In this document: in pieces, positions 45,850-56,474 of the stretch
How positions within the stretch are numbered: position 1 is the first letter of the stretch
Layout: every line of letters starts with the position of its first letter
NCBI GenBank assembly: GCA_021229015.1
Contig: CM037778.1
Location: 84,460,848 to 84,524,847, forward strand
Direction: 5' to 3'
Source of the DNA: Solen grandis
Taxonomy: Eukaryota > Mollusca > Bivalvia > Adapedonta > Solenidae
DNA length: 64,000 nt
Program-made: the position numbers and the translations under genes
Notes under the pieces: model-generated
What the model was told of the DNA's origin: nothing
Seen by the model: the letters and a program-made list of their open reading frames with translations, nothing else
The model's database searches: none

Positions 45850-46195
45850 TATTTCAACAGTTGTAAAAAAAATATTGGATCTTTGTCATACTTCTTAACT
45901 GCAATTAAGACATTTATGCTGTTGAAATGTTTTGAAACTTCGATCTATGTAGATAGTGTTGCTGCCGCAAGCAACGTGGATGGTTATGGGCATTCTCTCG
46001 TCTCAGTCGTTTTCACACATGAAGATGGTGACAGTATAACCAAGTTCCCAGCTTACATGACTACGTATGCTCTATGTATAAGATCGGTATATCGGCTAGT
46101 GTGTCGATGTCGGGCCGATATCTGGCCTTTGTTGGGCCAATGTTGGAATGATATAGGACATATCATGTAAACGTCTCGTTAAGTAATACATGTGT
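45850..46195. other. Spacer before the MULE, no gene
   Basis: The 95-codon plus-strand frame here ends at 46170, with no recognised domain. Confidence 0.4.
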
Positions 46196-46898
46196 ATATA
46201 TATGGTTTATGCCCAACTGTCCCACTTTTTGATATTTTGTTTCCCAACTGTCCCACTCAAGATTTTTAGCACCTTGCTGGGTGTGTTTTGATAAGGGATT
46301 ATAATCTATTTCAAACTACAACACATTAAAATGAATTGAAGTTGTATTATCTGATTTTGTTTCTGATTTTTTTTTTGATTTTGTATTTTAAGAGGTAAAA
46401 TTTCATGTTTTAGTTATATTGTATTATTTCTTTCTAAAATGTGTTTATTAAGGTCCATTAATTAGGGTTACTAAATTAATTGTAATTTATAGTGTAAACA
46501 TGCATTCCTTTGATCTCTGGCTTTAAAGCTTATGTGAATTGATAAAGATAAAAAATAATTTGAACTTATTAAGATAATTATCACCTCTGCTACTTTTTTC
46601 TTTAAATTGTGTTAATTGATTGGTCCAACTAAAGTCCATTTATCCTGTATATATTGCTAAGTGATTGGATTAAGAAATACAAACAAGTCCTTTGATCTAG
46701 CAGTTTACTACTTAAGGTAAACAATTTGATTTGAAGTAATTAACATTTTTGGTTATCAATTTATTGTGACTTTCAAACTGTGATATCTCATTAATGAACT
46801 GAACTGTATCAGATACAATATATTTACATTCTGATGTAAATGTCTTCATTTGATAGTAAAATTTCACTAAGTAACATCGTCTGAAATTATAAGCTAAA

Positions 46899-48308
46899 AT
46901 GGCAAATGCACAAGTGAGTGTGCAGTTTGTCAAGAACCAACGTGGTGGTGATAGTCTGGTTTACAATGGATTCAGATACCAGGTCAAAAACCGAAAACCA
47001 ACAAGGGTGTACTGGGTCTGTCATGTCCGAACCTGTTCTGCTAAAATCACAACAGCTGACAACATTCCAGTTTCTGTGACCAATACCCATAATCATGCAG
47101 CCGAACACATGGAACTGAAGCGCCATGAAATAAATCAACTCATGCGAAAGAGGGCACGCGAAGAAACCACGCCGATTCCGTCAATATATGAAGAAGTCAT
47201 ATCCAGTCTGAGAGACAGAGAATGGGACGAAGATGCAGAACAAGTCTGCAAAGGATTACCAACCTTCCCCTCCACCAAGTCATCTCTATACAGGGAAAGA
47301 GGTGCATTGAGACCGGGGATACCAAAGTCCAGGAGTGACATAGATTTGGATGGAAAATGGACTGAAACGCACACTGGTGAGCAGTTCCTACTGGTTGATG
47401 AGGCAGAGAATGACAACAGGATGCTGATTTTTGCTACAAGAACAAATCTCCAGCATCTGGCACAGAACCCAACCATATATGGAGACGGAACATTTTATGT
47501 GTGCCCAGACATATTCAGCCAGGTCTACACACTCCATGGATATATTGATGGACACATGTATCCGTTAGTGTTTGCCCTTCTGCCTGGAAAAAGTGAAAGG
47601 ATTTACTGCAGACTTTTTCAACATCTTCAACAGAAATGCAGGGAAATAGGAATGGAACTGGGACCAGACACACTCCTGATAGACTTTGAGGCAGCAACCA
47701 AGCAGGCAGCTCGCAGAGTGTTTCCAAATGTGAATGTGAAAGGGTGTTTTTTTCATTACACACAGTGTGTTTGGCGGAAGATACAGAAGCTTGGCTTAGT
47801 TGGACTGTATTCTGAGAATGAGGACTTTAAGAAACTAGGAAGAAGAGCTGCAGTTCTGCCTCTAGTCCCCATACAACATGTTGAAGATGTGTGGTTTGTC
47901 GCACTGACGGATGCTGAAAATGCAGAGATTCCAGTGGATGTTTCAAGGTTCACAGACTATGTCACTGAACATTGGGTTGAGGGAGACAAGGACAACTGGA
48001 ACCATTTCGAGACAGAAGGACCAAGAACAACAAACAACTTGGAAGGCTGGCACAACAAACTAAAGAAAAGTATGAGACAGTCACATCCGAACATTTACAA
48101 GTTCTTGGAAACAATACAAAGGATTGAAGCTGCCAATGCTATCAAAATTCTTCAGCACAGTGCCGGAGGAGTGAGAGAAAAGAAGAGGAGGAAATACCGA
48201 CAACTTGAACAGAGACTGTCTGCCCTGAAACACAAGTACATGGCTGAAGAAATCACTGTGATGGAGTATGCCGATTGTGCATCGCATTTGATTCGGTTTG
48301 ACGAGTAA
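46899..48308 (+). CDS. FLYWCH/MULE transposase
   Basis: 469 residues, ATG at 46899 to TAA at 48306-48308, no interruption. An N-terminal FLYWCH zinc finger spans about residues 10-70, with zinc ligands C41, C46, H64 and H66, and likely binds the transposon ends. The MULE DDE domain follows at about 190-390: first Asp D196 in YGDGTF, second Asp D262 in LLIDFEAA, the CxxH signature C283-FF-H286, and the third acidic residue E382 in TTNNLEGWHNKL. After this the C-terminus is basic and helical (VREKKRRKYRQLEQRLSALK). All expected catalytic residues are present, so the enzyme may work. It lies alone inside the element 46204-48823, about 695 bp from the left end, with an AATAAA at 48389-48394. Domestication is unlikely given the retained TIRs. 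Confidence 0.93.
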   Translation: MANAQVSVQFVKNQRGGDSLVYNGFRYQVKNRKPTRVYWVCHVRTCSAKITTADNIPVSVTNTHNHAAEHMELKRHEINQLMRKRAREETTPIPSIYEEVISSLRDREWDEDAEQVCKGLPTFPSTKSSLYRERGALRPGIPKSRSDIDLDGKWTETHTGEQFLLVDEAENDNRMLIFATRTNLQHLAQNPTIYGDGTFYVCPDIFSQVYTLHGYIDGHMYPLVFALLPGKSERIYCRLFQHLQQKCREIGMELGPDTLLIDFEAATKQAARRVFPNVNVKGCFFHYTQCVWRKIQKLGLVGLYSENEDFKKLGRRAAVLPLVPIQHVEDVWFVALTDAENAEIPVDVSRFTDYVTEHWVEGDKDNWNHFETEGPRTTNNLEGWHNKLKKSMRQSHPNIYKFLETIQRIEAANAIKILQHSAGGVREKKRRKYRQLEQRLSALKHKYMAEEITVMEYADCASHLIRFDE

Positions 48309-48388
48309 CTCTGTATAGAACAGATCAGTAGGGTGGAATGTCACAGTTGTTTAAATGAAATGCTTGTTTTCAAATTAAAACAAAATAC

Positions 48389-48394
48389 AATAAA
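48389..48394 (+). terminator. Polyadenylation signal of the MULE transposase
   Basis: AATAAA 81 bp after the stop codon, the first canonical hexamer downstream. Further AATAAA-like motifs follow at 48450-48466. Confidence 0.5.
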
Positions 48395-48502
48395 TTGTAC
48401 CACATCCGAATATAGCCCTGTCTTTATTTGATTTGTTCATGACACATGAAATAAAAATAATAAATATATGAAAACATAAAGAGTTTGTTTTCTTTATTTC
48501 AG

Positions 48503-48519
48503 AGAGAGAGAGAGAGAAT
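48503..48519 (+). repeat. (GA)n microsatellite
   Basis: Eight GA dinucleotides within the 3' part of the MULE. Confidence 0.9.
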
Positions 48520-48838
48520 ACTGACAACATCCTAAAACATAATAAGTATTATAAATACTTATTATAAATAATTTTGCTAATAGCATATAACTTATTATAA
48601 ATACTAATGCAATATATTACTAACCATAAATACTATTGCAAATTGCTCTTAATAATATAAGACAATAAGACAAATAATTGCACTGAAATATTCCATCCAT
48701 TTAGGTAAAGACTATAGTCACTCATCCATGACAGTCTATTGTTATCCAATTAAGCATGATTCCCAACTGTCCCACCTTGATTTTTACTGTTTTATATAAA
48801 AGTGGGACAGTTGGGAAGACACCATATATATTGCATTG

Positions 48839-48937
48839 CTTTCACGAGTTGAGCTTGATTAACCTGCACACTATACATGAGTGCGCGCATGCGCACGAAT
48901 GTCTGTGGGCGGGTTAATCAAGATCACGAGTGAAACC
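48839..48937. mobile_element. Hairpin element with an NRF1-type palindrome at its centre
   Basis: The arms 'ctttcacgagttgagcttga'+'ttaacctgcacac' and 'gtgggcgggttaatcaagat'+'cacgagtgaaa' are inverted. Between them sits 'cgcgcatgcgca' (48884-48895), a full match to the NRF1 consensus YGCGCAYGCGCR. It starts 8 bases after the MULE's right duplication and is non-coding. Confidence 0.65.
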
Positions 48938-49478
48938 AGTGAAATATATGTCTTGTAACATGGCCAAATATAGAAAGGAGGCGGTACTACGGTCTCGTGA
49001 GTTTTGTATGCAGATGATTCCAAATATAGATCGTTGTGGGTATTAAAGTGAAACCCCGTGAAAATGACTAATCAGTAAAAAGAAAGTTTCTCTTTACCAA
49101 TCAAATAACTGTTTCAAAACAAACCCTCGAATTTCGGCGCCTTTCGTACAGTTGCGTTAATTTGAATTGAGAAGAGTGTAGACGTTAAGTATTCACGTTT
49201 GACCATGGATCTTAACTACAGTGTAGAAAATCTTTATGTTTAACATTTGGAGAACATTATGAGTTATATGCTTGATGGGTTTCCTGAATGTTTGGATATC
49301 CTGTACATCTGACAAAAGAATCATTAGGGCCTATGAGCAAGGCACAATTTTCTGCTTCGAATACGCTATAAGTCCTGTTAAAAAAGGTGAAAAAATGAGC
49401 ATAAGCGTTTTTCTTCTCAGTGTCGAGGCCAAATATGCTGCTTTGTGCTTAAATGACGTAAAATTCCACGTAGTATGG
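48938..49478. other. No recognised feature before the second gap
   Basis: Nothing supportable. Confidence 0.4.
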
Positions 49479-49578
49479 NNNNNNNNNNNNNNNNNNNNNN
49501 NNNNNNNNNNNNNNNNNNNNNNNNNNNNNNNNNNNNNNNNNNNNNNNNNNNNNNNNNNNNNNNNNNNNNNNNNNNNNN
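49479..49578. other. Assembly gap, 100 N
   Basis: Second 100-N gap. Open frames crossing it (on both strands) are artefacts of the N run. Confidence 0.99.
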
Positions 49579-51689
49579 CCCCCTTCAGACAGTGCCCTGC
49601 TTTGCCTTTGTTGGTATAAGTTTTACCCCATACTGTTTTCCCCCCAAGCCTCAACTCTCGGCATCCTTTGATTTTGCCGACAAACCTTAGCGTGTGATTG
49701 TGTGTGTGTAACACAGTCGTAGTCACCCAATGTTCAAAGTCGGTGTCAATCAACCGGCACAAGCCATGATTAACAGTCGGCTATTCTAGTAATAAGTATC
49801 AACACAATTATGTGCAGAAATTTTGGCACAAAAAAGTAAATTTTAATTGCATTTATTACGAAGGTAAGTATTATTGTCGACTACCTGGGAAAAAATATTA
49901 CGATGTCATTATTCATCTAAAACACGTATTCTGTCATCTTTTGAATTCCAAGTATGACGAAGTGGAAAACATGCCCTAGTCCAGCCATCAGATTTATAAC
50001 AAACATTCTAAAGCTTGTTCTCTCCAAAGCCTCAACTTATCTAAGGGTATTCAGTGTCAACAATTCAAGTCAGATTAGTCTTTTGCAGACAGACGAAAAC
50101 TTTACAGACGAAAAATTCCATTTTTCCAAAAATATCAACCAATGAAATGGCCCGATAAAATTATGTTCAGAGAGGCGGAAAATTGTCATAATCATTTTTA
50201 TCATTAATGTTTAATTTATCTGTCTCTAAAAATTAATCATGTTAAAAGCATAAATTATGACAGTTTTTAAATGTATCTTTGTTTACTTTTGTTATGTTCG
50301 AAGAAAACCATTTAAAAAGCATGTACTGATAATTTTTGTTTACAGCCATCAAACAATTAAAAATTGTTTTTAAACATAAATGTTTGAAATAAGAAACTGT
50401 AAATACAGATTTTACATCATTTTTTAAAATAAAGATTGGCTTTAAACTTACAATATTTATAATCGTAGGGTAAATTAAGTGAAGTGGGTGGGGTAATGCA
50501 CTGAGATAAGTTTGCATTATTATTAGATTCATTATTTTTTTTTTAAATATCAGATCTAAATTTTAAAATAATATGATATTTAGAGATTAGCATAAAAGTT
50601 CCCATTGTTAACTTTTGAAAAAAAAGGTTTTGGAGACAAAAAAAAAAAAAAAAAAAAAAACTAATGAAAAATCTGATTAAACAATAATTATGTTTATGTT
50701 TATGGAATTTTATTTTAAAGTTATTACAATTTTAATCTGAGTCTCTACATAACCAATTCAACTTTGAAAAGATATTTCCTGTATTGTTAATTATCCTGTC
50801 AGAATGGATAATACATGTCTACATAAACAGCTCTAGATCTTATACCTTAAGGCTTTTATTTGGATTACTTTCAATGTTACAGAAGAAAGCTTCATATTTT
50901 GAATTTCATTATATTTCTGAAAAAGAAATGCTCTTTTTTTTATCAAATTCCACATACAAGTTATAACTGCCCTTTTAGGGCAACTAACTATGCCTTTTTT
51001 CATGTCCTGGGGAGCTTTATGGAGTCATCAAAATGGGGGCCTCTCTATGGTATACATATCAAGAAATTAGTAACAAAATTTAACTGGGATCCATGATTTT
51101 CTGTGGAGACTTGGATGCCCGTTGTCAAAATTTTTCCAGCAATATGCAACTAAAATGTGAGCTTCATTGGCATTTTTCTTTTTTACTTTTGGTAAAGAGG
51201 ACTGGAAAAAGCAACCTTACAATAATACGATAAGTGATCAAATGTTCTTGAAACAAATTCCATTTTTTAAACTCTGCAAAAAAATATTTCAAGCAACTTA
51301 TCAAATCTGCACATAAATGCAAAAGCACCTTTTTTCTCTTATGTATACTTTCCTCTTCTATTAGTTTTATCAATTCTTTAGGTAACATTTAATAACTCAT
51401 TTTGTTATCCCCTTGATTCTAAAATAGAGCTTAATTATTTACATGTTAAGATATGCATTTTCTGTTTGTTTATAAAAAATCTTATATATATATGATGCTG
51501 AGAGATTTTAATATATATATATGTGAACTCTTTGTAAGATAGGCTGGGGATGCTTCCCCAACCAACTGCTATCTAAGAACAAGGATAATAAAATGAAAAT
51601 CTTGATACCAAAAAAACTGGAATAAGAACAAAATTTCCAACCAGGAAATCTCCCAGGGGCCTTATTTAAAGTCTTAATTTGAAAAAAAA
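49579..51689. other. No recognised gene; A-run at 50637-50660
   Basis: AT-rich. Short frames show no domain. If the exon at 51918 is part of a plus-strand gene, earlier exons should lie here or across the gap, but I cannot pick them out. Confidence 0.4.
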
Positions 51690-51775
51690 TTCAGGGGAAG
51701 ATCCCCCACACCCCCTTCCAGGAGGGGGTACCCCCTTCCTTCCCCTTCCTTCCCCTCCCCCTTCTCATCGCTTAG
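51690..51775. repeat. C/CT-rich low-complexity tract
   Basis: Runs of C and CCTT ('gggggtacccccttccttcc') with a short inverted 'aggagggggtaccccctt' palindrome. The overlapping proline-rich frame is not credible. Confidence 0.6.
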
Positions 51776-51917
51776 CGAATCGGATGTCCCTTTGGGCCAC
51801 TAGCACCCTGCCCTTTTCATATCCTGGCTGGAGCACTGGTAGGGTTATATTTCAGGGTTTTTTTCAATTGAAAACATGTGCAAAAGCACAGTGAGAAAAA
51901 AATCTTTAATTTCTCAG

Positions 51918-52240
51918 TGAAAGATGAACATGGAAAATATGTCAAGCTCCCTGTAGATCAGCTTAAGCAAAATGTTGTTAAGCTTATTCAGGACACACTG
52001 ACATCTCCTACTAATGAGAGGGAAATTTCTGGGATTCCACTTCTTGTTGGAAAACAAATTGAACATAAATTTGTAGAGAGGGGCAGTGAAAAAATATACC
52101 AAGGAAAAGTTATTTCAGTTGTTCCAGGATTCAGTCAGTGGTATAATGTTAAGTATGACAATGACACTTCAATATATGCCTACAATTTGCACGAAGACTA
52201 CAAAGCAGGTGACCTCAAGCTAATAATATCTGGTGATTGA
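51918..52240 (+). CDS. C-terminal exon with a spindlin/Tudor-like repeat
   Basis: A strong acceptor 'tctttaatttctcag' ends at 51917. The frame then runs about 107 codons to TGA at 52238-52240. The segment LLVGKQIEHKF, then GKVISVVPGFSQWYNVKYD, then IYAYNLHEDYKAGDLKLI follows the layout of a spindlin-type Tudor-like repeat (VGKxIxH..GxV..VP..WYxVxYD..xY.Y.L..D). In spindlins these repeats read methylated histone tails; whether this protein does is inference. No good initiator ATG lies in frame (the frame is closed by TGA at 51869-51871), so it is best read as the last exon of a multi-exon plus-strand gene whose other exons I cannot place. It could also be a pseudogene fragment. Confidence 0.6.
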
Positions 52241-52310
52241 TGTGTTGCTTAAATATGATGAACAAATATCTGACAAATTGGAACACCCCAGACAGTTATA
52301 TACTGTAAGT

Positions 52311-52392
52311 CACTTAGTGTCAGTGAATGTAAATCTCAAGTAGAGATTTGACACTTAGTGTCAGTGAATGTAAATCTCAAGTAGAGATTTGA
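52311..52392 (+). repeat. Perfect 41-bp tandem duplication
   Basis: 'cacttagtgtcagtgaatgt' plus 'aaatctcaagtagagattt' and 'ga' occurs twice in a row without a difference, just after the spindlin-like exon. Each unit holds the small inverted repeat 'aaatctc..gagattt'. Very recent duplication or assembly effect. Confidence 0.9.
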
Positions 52393-53551
52393 TAAGTCAA
52401 CAGTTGCAAAATTAAGGTGACATTCAACATTTGCAACAATTATATATCTATAATTACATACTGTTTTGTTGCTAAGTTTACTTACAGAGGTTGTGAAGAG
52501 TTGATGTGGCAGATTGAATTCTTGCATTAATGTAAGCTTTTATCATTTCAGTTGAGAAAATGTTCCAAAGCAAAACATTTGGAAATTGTTCAGTCACTAT
52601 CAATATCATCGGTGAAAGCTTGTATTGGCCAGTAAAAATAAAAAAAGTGTAATTTAAAATTACATTTTTTTCTTTATCTTACTAAGCTTATGGACATAGT
52701 ATTTATTAAATGATTGTACAACTTCAATGGAAAAAAAAAGAGTTTTTGTTTTCACTTTTATAAATTTTTTGCATTAAATAGATGTGGTGACTGATCATTT
52801 CAAACTGACATTTTGTTCTTTGCATTAACTAAATTTACTCATGGAACCAGTTCAAAAATGTTTACAGCATGGAATTAACCAGTTTTGCCAACACTAGTTA
52901 TATATCTTTATACAGTTTTTTATATCCCCCCCCCCCAGCAAAGTTTTTTCGGGATTGGATTTACCCTAGACTTCCACAAATGGACAAGTTTTATGTGAAC
53001 ATTTGTTTATGGTTTTCATAGTTTCCTGTGAACAATTATACAGGAGTCATGGTCCTTGGCATTTCTTCCTAGATATATAAGAAATCTTGGACCTGCTGCC
53101 GCTGGTGGGGAGTGCGGTATGTGTGGGGGGGGGATTTGTTCACTAATGGCTTAGTTCAAGTTTGTACTAACCTTGTTTACAAAGTTTCAAAGTGTTTATC
53201 ATTATCACAGCTTTTGAAGCCTTCGCACTGTTTAATAAATGACAAAGAAATATTGATTTACTTATATTTCTTAATAATTTATAAATTATAGCAATGATGC
53301 CAATAATTCCATTCTACAAAAAAGTAAATATGTATATATACATATATGTGTGTGTTTTGAACTTGGTAACATAATATTATATCATATTTGAACTTGGTAA
53401 TATCATTAATTTTAAAAACTTAAGAAATATGCATTTATGTAAAAATAAGATTATTTTGATAAGTATTCCATAGGTAGCTTTAAAAATAGTCAATAAATAT
53501 AAGAACGTAAAAGTAACAACATACTTAATAATGACATATTTCTAATTTCAG
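52393..53551. other. Presumed 3' UTR or intron, no feature recognised
   Basis: Contains a C-run (52926-52938) and TA-rich patch near 53330. No domain. Confidence 0.4.
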
Positions 53552-53616
53552 ATTTAATTGAGTGACCTCATGAGACGTTTTGTTGACGTGAAATTGAGTC
53601 CTTGGAATACACTCAG
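53552..53616 (+). other. Exon-like segment, non-coding or short ORF
   Basis: Acceptor 'catatttctaatttcag' (AG at 53550-53551) and donor 'cag|gtatgg' at 53616/53617 bound 65 bp. All three frames have early stops; an ATG at 53570 could run into the next segment for 25 codons. It could be a UTR exon of the gene that includes 51918-52240. Confidence 0.25.
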
Positions 53617-53624
53617 GTATGGTG

Positions 53625-53682
53625 TTTTTTTTTTTTTTGGGGGGGGGGGGGTCCTTAAAATTTGGGGGGGTGGGGGGGAGTT
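53625..53682 (+). repeat. T-run then G-run tract
   Basis: A run of T followed by repeated G-runs (gggggggggg, ggggggg, gggggg). G-quadruplex potential; error-prone to assemble. Confidence 0.8.
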
Positions 53683-53811
53683 GCATTTTACTACAATTTT
53701 GATCAGGTTTAAAATCTGCTATCTATTAATGTTTAGATGATTTCATATTTTAAGATTTAAGAAAAGATAACAGATGAAGACAACATTTTAAAACAAAAAA
53801 ATACATTTCAG

Positions 53812-53902
53812 GCCACTATTGATGACCCCCACACACGTATGATCGGTGAAAGGGACAAAAGGACATCATTCAAGAATGCCATGTTGGATTGGAATGTGTA
53901 AA
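53812..53902 (+). CDS. Possible alternative terminal exon
   Basis: After 'aaatacatttcag' the frame ATIDDPHTRMIGERDKRT and so on is open for 29 codons to a TAA at 53899-53901. The peptide is hydrophilic and unlike its AT-rich surroundings, but it matches no domain I know. It might be an alternative 3' exon. Confidence 0.2.
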
Positions 53903-55062
53903 TATATGACTGACAAAGACTTGGAAAACAATTTTGAGCTGATTGTGCTTTTGTGCATTGATTTTATGACTGGGGTTATTTTTTTCTTAAAAAATAAAAA
54001 TAAGGTATTTTAAAGGTTGTTTTTTCCTTATTTCCGGTCTGCATATTTTTTTTTATTTTTCAAGTAATATGATCAAACTTTATATTTTCTTTCTTGTCAT
54101 GAGTAATTCTCTGAGAAAATATATAGTTTTATACATATTTCATTATTTATGAAAATGGGTGGTTGTTGCTACTCTAAATCAAAATAGCAAGGGCTGGACA
54201 AGTAGCTTATAATTTACTTTAATTACAACAAACCAGAATACTGACAATTATGATTATACAATATATAATGCGCAAGATCTTTAACTATTTATTACAATGT
54301 TTGTTATATGCAGCTACCTTAAATGCTGTTGAACTACCTTAAGGCATTAAGAACATACGGCACTCAAATATGCTTAACAGATATACATGAAATAAATTAT
54401 AAAAACTTCTTGTGTTAGCAATATAACATCTGACAGCATATTTTGAATATAATTAACTGTACCACCTCTCATATTTCTAACAAGCTCACGGAAGCTACAT
54501 TTCTATATTGTTCAATAGCCAACTGATAAACTAGTAAATGTTCTTACAGAACAGATCTTAAGAACCACAAAATTCACACAGCAGTGAACGTTACACTTAA
54601 TAATGCTCTCATGATTATATAAAACATGTATATCAAACATGAAGACATAATTTTAAATGCTACAGCATATAACTTTAACCAAACAGTTAACATATAAAAA
54701 TATCGTTCAACTTTGGGCCGAAAACTTGAGGTACGACGCAATGCTGGTCCGGGAACTACACTTGCAAGGGCTATACTGACGGTATACCAAATGACACATA
54801 GATGACAATGGCTCCAATACAAAATAGCATAATTTGTTCATCATATTAAAGTATTTACTTACACCAAGGTAACTTTAAAGGCCTTTAACAAATACGATTT
54901 GGTCTTCCGAAGAAGAAAAACGCGCCATCATAAGCCTCCATTTCGTACCTTTACACAGGAGAGTTTCTAAACTCAAAGGCTTCACACTGTTATTTATACT
55001 GCGGTCTCACACCATCATAACTGAACAGCACGTTTGCCTATGCATTTTTATTATTGTACTAT
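53903..55062. other. No recognised feature
   Basis: AT-rich. The 82-codon minus-strand frame (54574-54822) has no recognised domain. Confidence 0.4.
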
Positions 55063-55065
55063 TGC

Positions 55066-55087
55066 GTCATCATCATCATCATCATCG
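55066..55087 (+). repeat. (ATC)n microsatellite
   Basis: Six ATC units within a wider stretch of similar simple sequence up to about 55160. Confidence 0.85.
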
Positions 55088-55372
55088 GACCTTCACGTTT
55101 TCATTATGTAGTTTTGCGTTATCATTATTGTGCATTGCGTTTTCACTATCATGCCACAGCGATCGCCTTATGGGGTAAAAAATGATATCGGGCTCTGATT
55201 CTGAGGGTAAGTTTAACAAGAAATATCTTTAAAAAAAGATATTCGGCGTAAAATGGAAAACAAACTGAACTCCTACAATCTAATAATAGACTGTATTTCC
55301 GGGAACCCAGATGTATTCTTAAAATAGTGATCATGCAGTCTATTTATATACATTCTGTACACACTGACATGG

Positions 55373-55445
55373 CATTCGGAACACCTCGCCCATTTCTACG
55401 AAAACTTGAGGTTTTCGCTAGGAAAAGGGCGAGGTGTTCCGAATG
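55373..55445. mobile_element. 73-bp hairpin MITE with perfect 10-bp target duplication
   Basis: The left arm 'cattcggaacacctcgccca'+'tttctacgaaaac' and right arm 'gttttcgctaggaaaagggc'+'gaggtgttccgaatg' pair nearly throughout. 'actgacatgg' flanks it exactly on both sides (55363-55372 and 55446-55455). A duplication of this length is usual for Mutator-type mobilisation (8-11 bp), so a MULE is a candidate source of transposase. No coding capacity. Confidence 0.88.
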
Positions 55446-55455
55446 ACTGACATGG

Positions 55456-55889
55456 TTAAATTTACTTATTACAAAAAGGGGTCAAAGGTATGTTATTGTA
55501 TATGCAAGATTCATGATGTTTGTTGGTTAGATCCGTATTGATAAAGTAAGACCCCCTAATTGATAGGAAAGTATGTGTTAATTATAATATATAGGTTAAC
55601 TTCCACCTCCTCCGCATACTACATGATCAACAGGTTAAAGTGGGCGAGTCCACTTCTGCAGATTTGCAGGGGGGATTTTGGTCTAAAAATAAACATCGAA
55701 ATCGAAAAAATTAGAATAGATTTGTCTTGTATCAATGTCAACAAAATTTCAATGAAACAAGTTTATTTCTTGGTAGACATGCATAGTTTTTTCAAAATTA
55801 AAAAAGTCGTCCTTTTGTCCTGCTCTACTTGAAAGTATTTTTTACATGCAATTGCGCATTTGAAGGCAATGGATGAATAAATAACAGCA
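55456..55889. other. No recognised feature
   Basis: Nothing supportable. Confidence 0.4.
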
Positions 55890-56172
55890 CAATAGCATGA
55901 TAGAGAAGATGCGATAATGATAATGCGATAGGACGATAATAAAAACGCAAAGGTGCAATAATGATACCTGATAGTACAATAGCATGATATTATGATTGTG
56001 AAAATCCGACAGTACGATGGTGAAACACGATACTATGTCGCATTATCATCATCGCCATTGTATTGTCGCGTTTTCATCATCGTTCTGTCGCGTGATCAAG
56101 ATCATACTATCGCGTTTTCTTTATCTTATTGTCATGATTTCGCATTGTCATAATCTTACTATCGAATATTGT
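55890..56172. repeat. Degenerate GATAATGCG-type simple repeat, foldback
   Basis: The left part repeats variants of 'gatgcgataatgataatgcg'. The right part repeats the complement ('cgcattatcatcatcgc', 'cgcgttttcatcatcg'). The switch in strand near 56030 makes a loose foldback. A similar composition begins at 55060. Confidence 0.6.
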
Positions 56173-56474
56173 GTATCAGATCAACACATTCAAAGGCGAT
56201 GGCTCCAACGGGATACCGTACAAAGTAGCTTTGCTTCAGGTACAAAACAACAACAACAACAAAAAAAAATGCTGACCTGCCTCCACCAGACCCTGTTTTC
56301 AAAATCAACCTTTTTACTTTTCAAAATTGGTGTCCCACAAGGCAGAAAACTAACACTGATCATTTTACATATGTAAACTGGGTATACATTTTCCTATAAG
56401 TGAAAAAGAGCATTGGACGCCCTTAAACTTCGATATAACTTTCAGTTACACATAACAGTACAGAAATTACAGAC

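Larger units (their letters stand above)
46204..48823 (+). mobile_element. Complete Mutator-like transposon (MULE), 2620 bp
   Basis: Left end 'ggtttatgcccaactgtccc'+'actttt' and right end (read inward on the minus strand) 'ggtgtcttcccaactgtccc'+'actttt' match at 23 of 26 positions. It is flanked by 'atatatat' on both sides (46196-46203, 48824-48831), an 8-bp duplication near the 8-11 bp usual for Mutator elements, though its simple sequence weakens the evidence. It carries one intact transposase gene and nothing else. The 14-mer 'cccaactgtcccac' occurs again just inside each end, at 46243 and 48762. Intact ORF and well matched ends suggest a young, possibly active copy. Confidence 0.85.

Noticed and set aside
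47135..47953. Minus-strand ORFs opposite the MULE transposase
   Set aside because: Shadow frames of the plus-strand gene without domains.
49272..49762. ORFs on both strands across the second gap
   Set aside because: They stay open only because the 100 N are read through as unknown residues.
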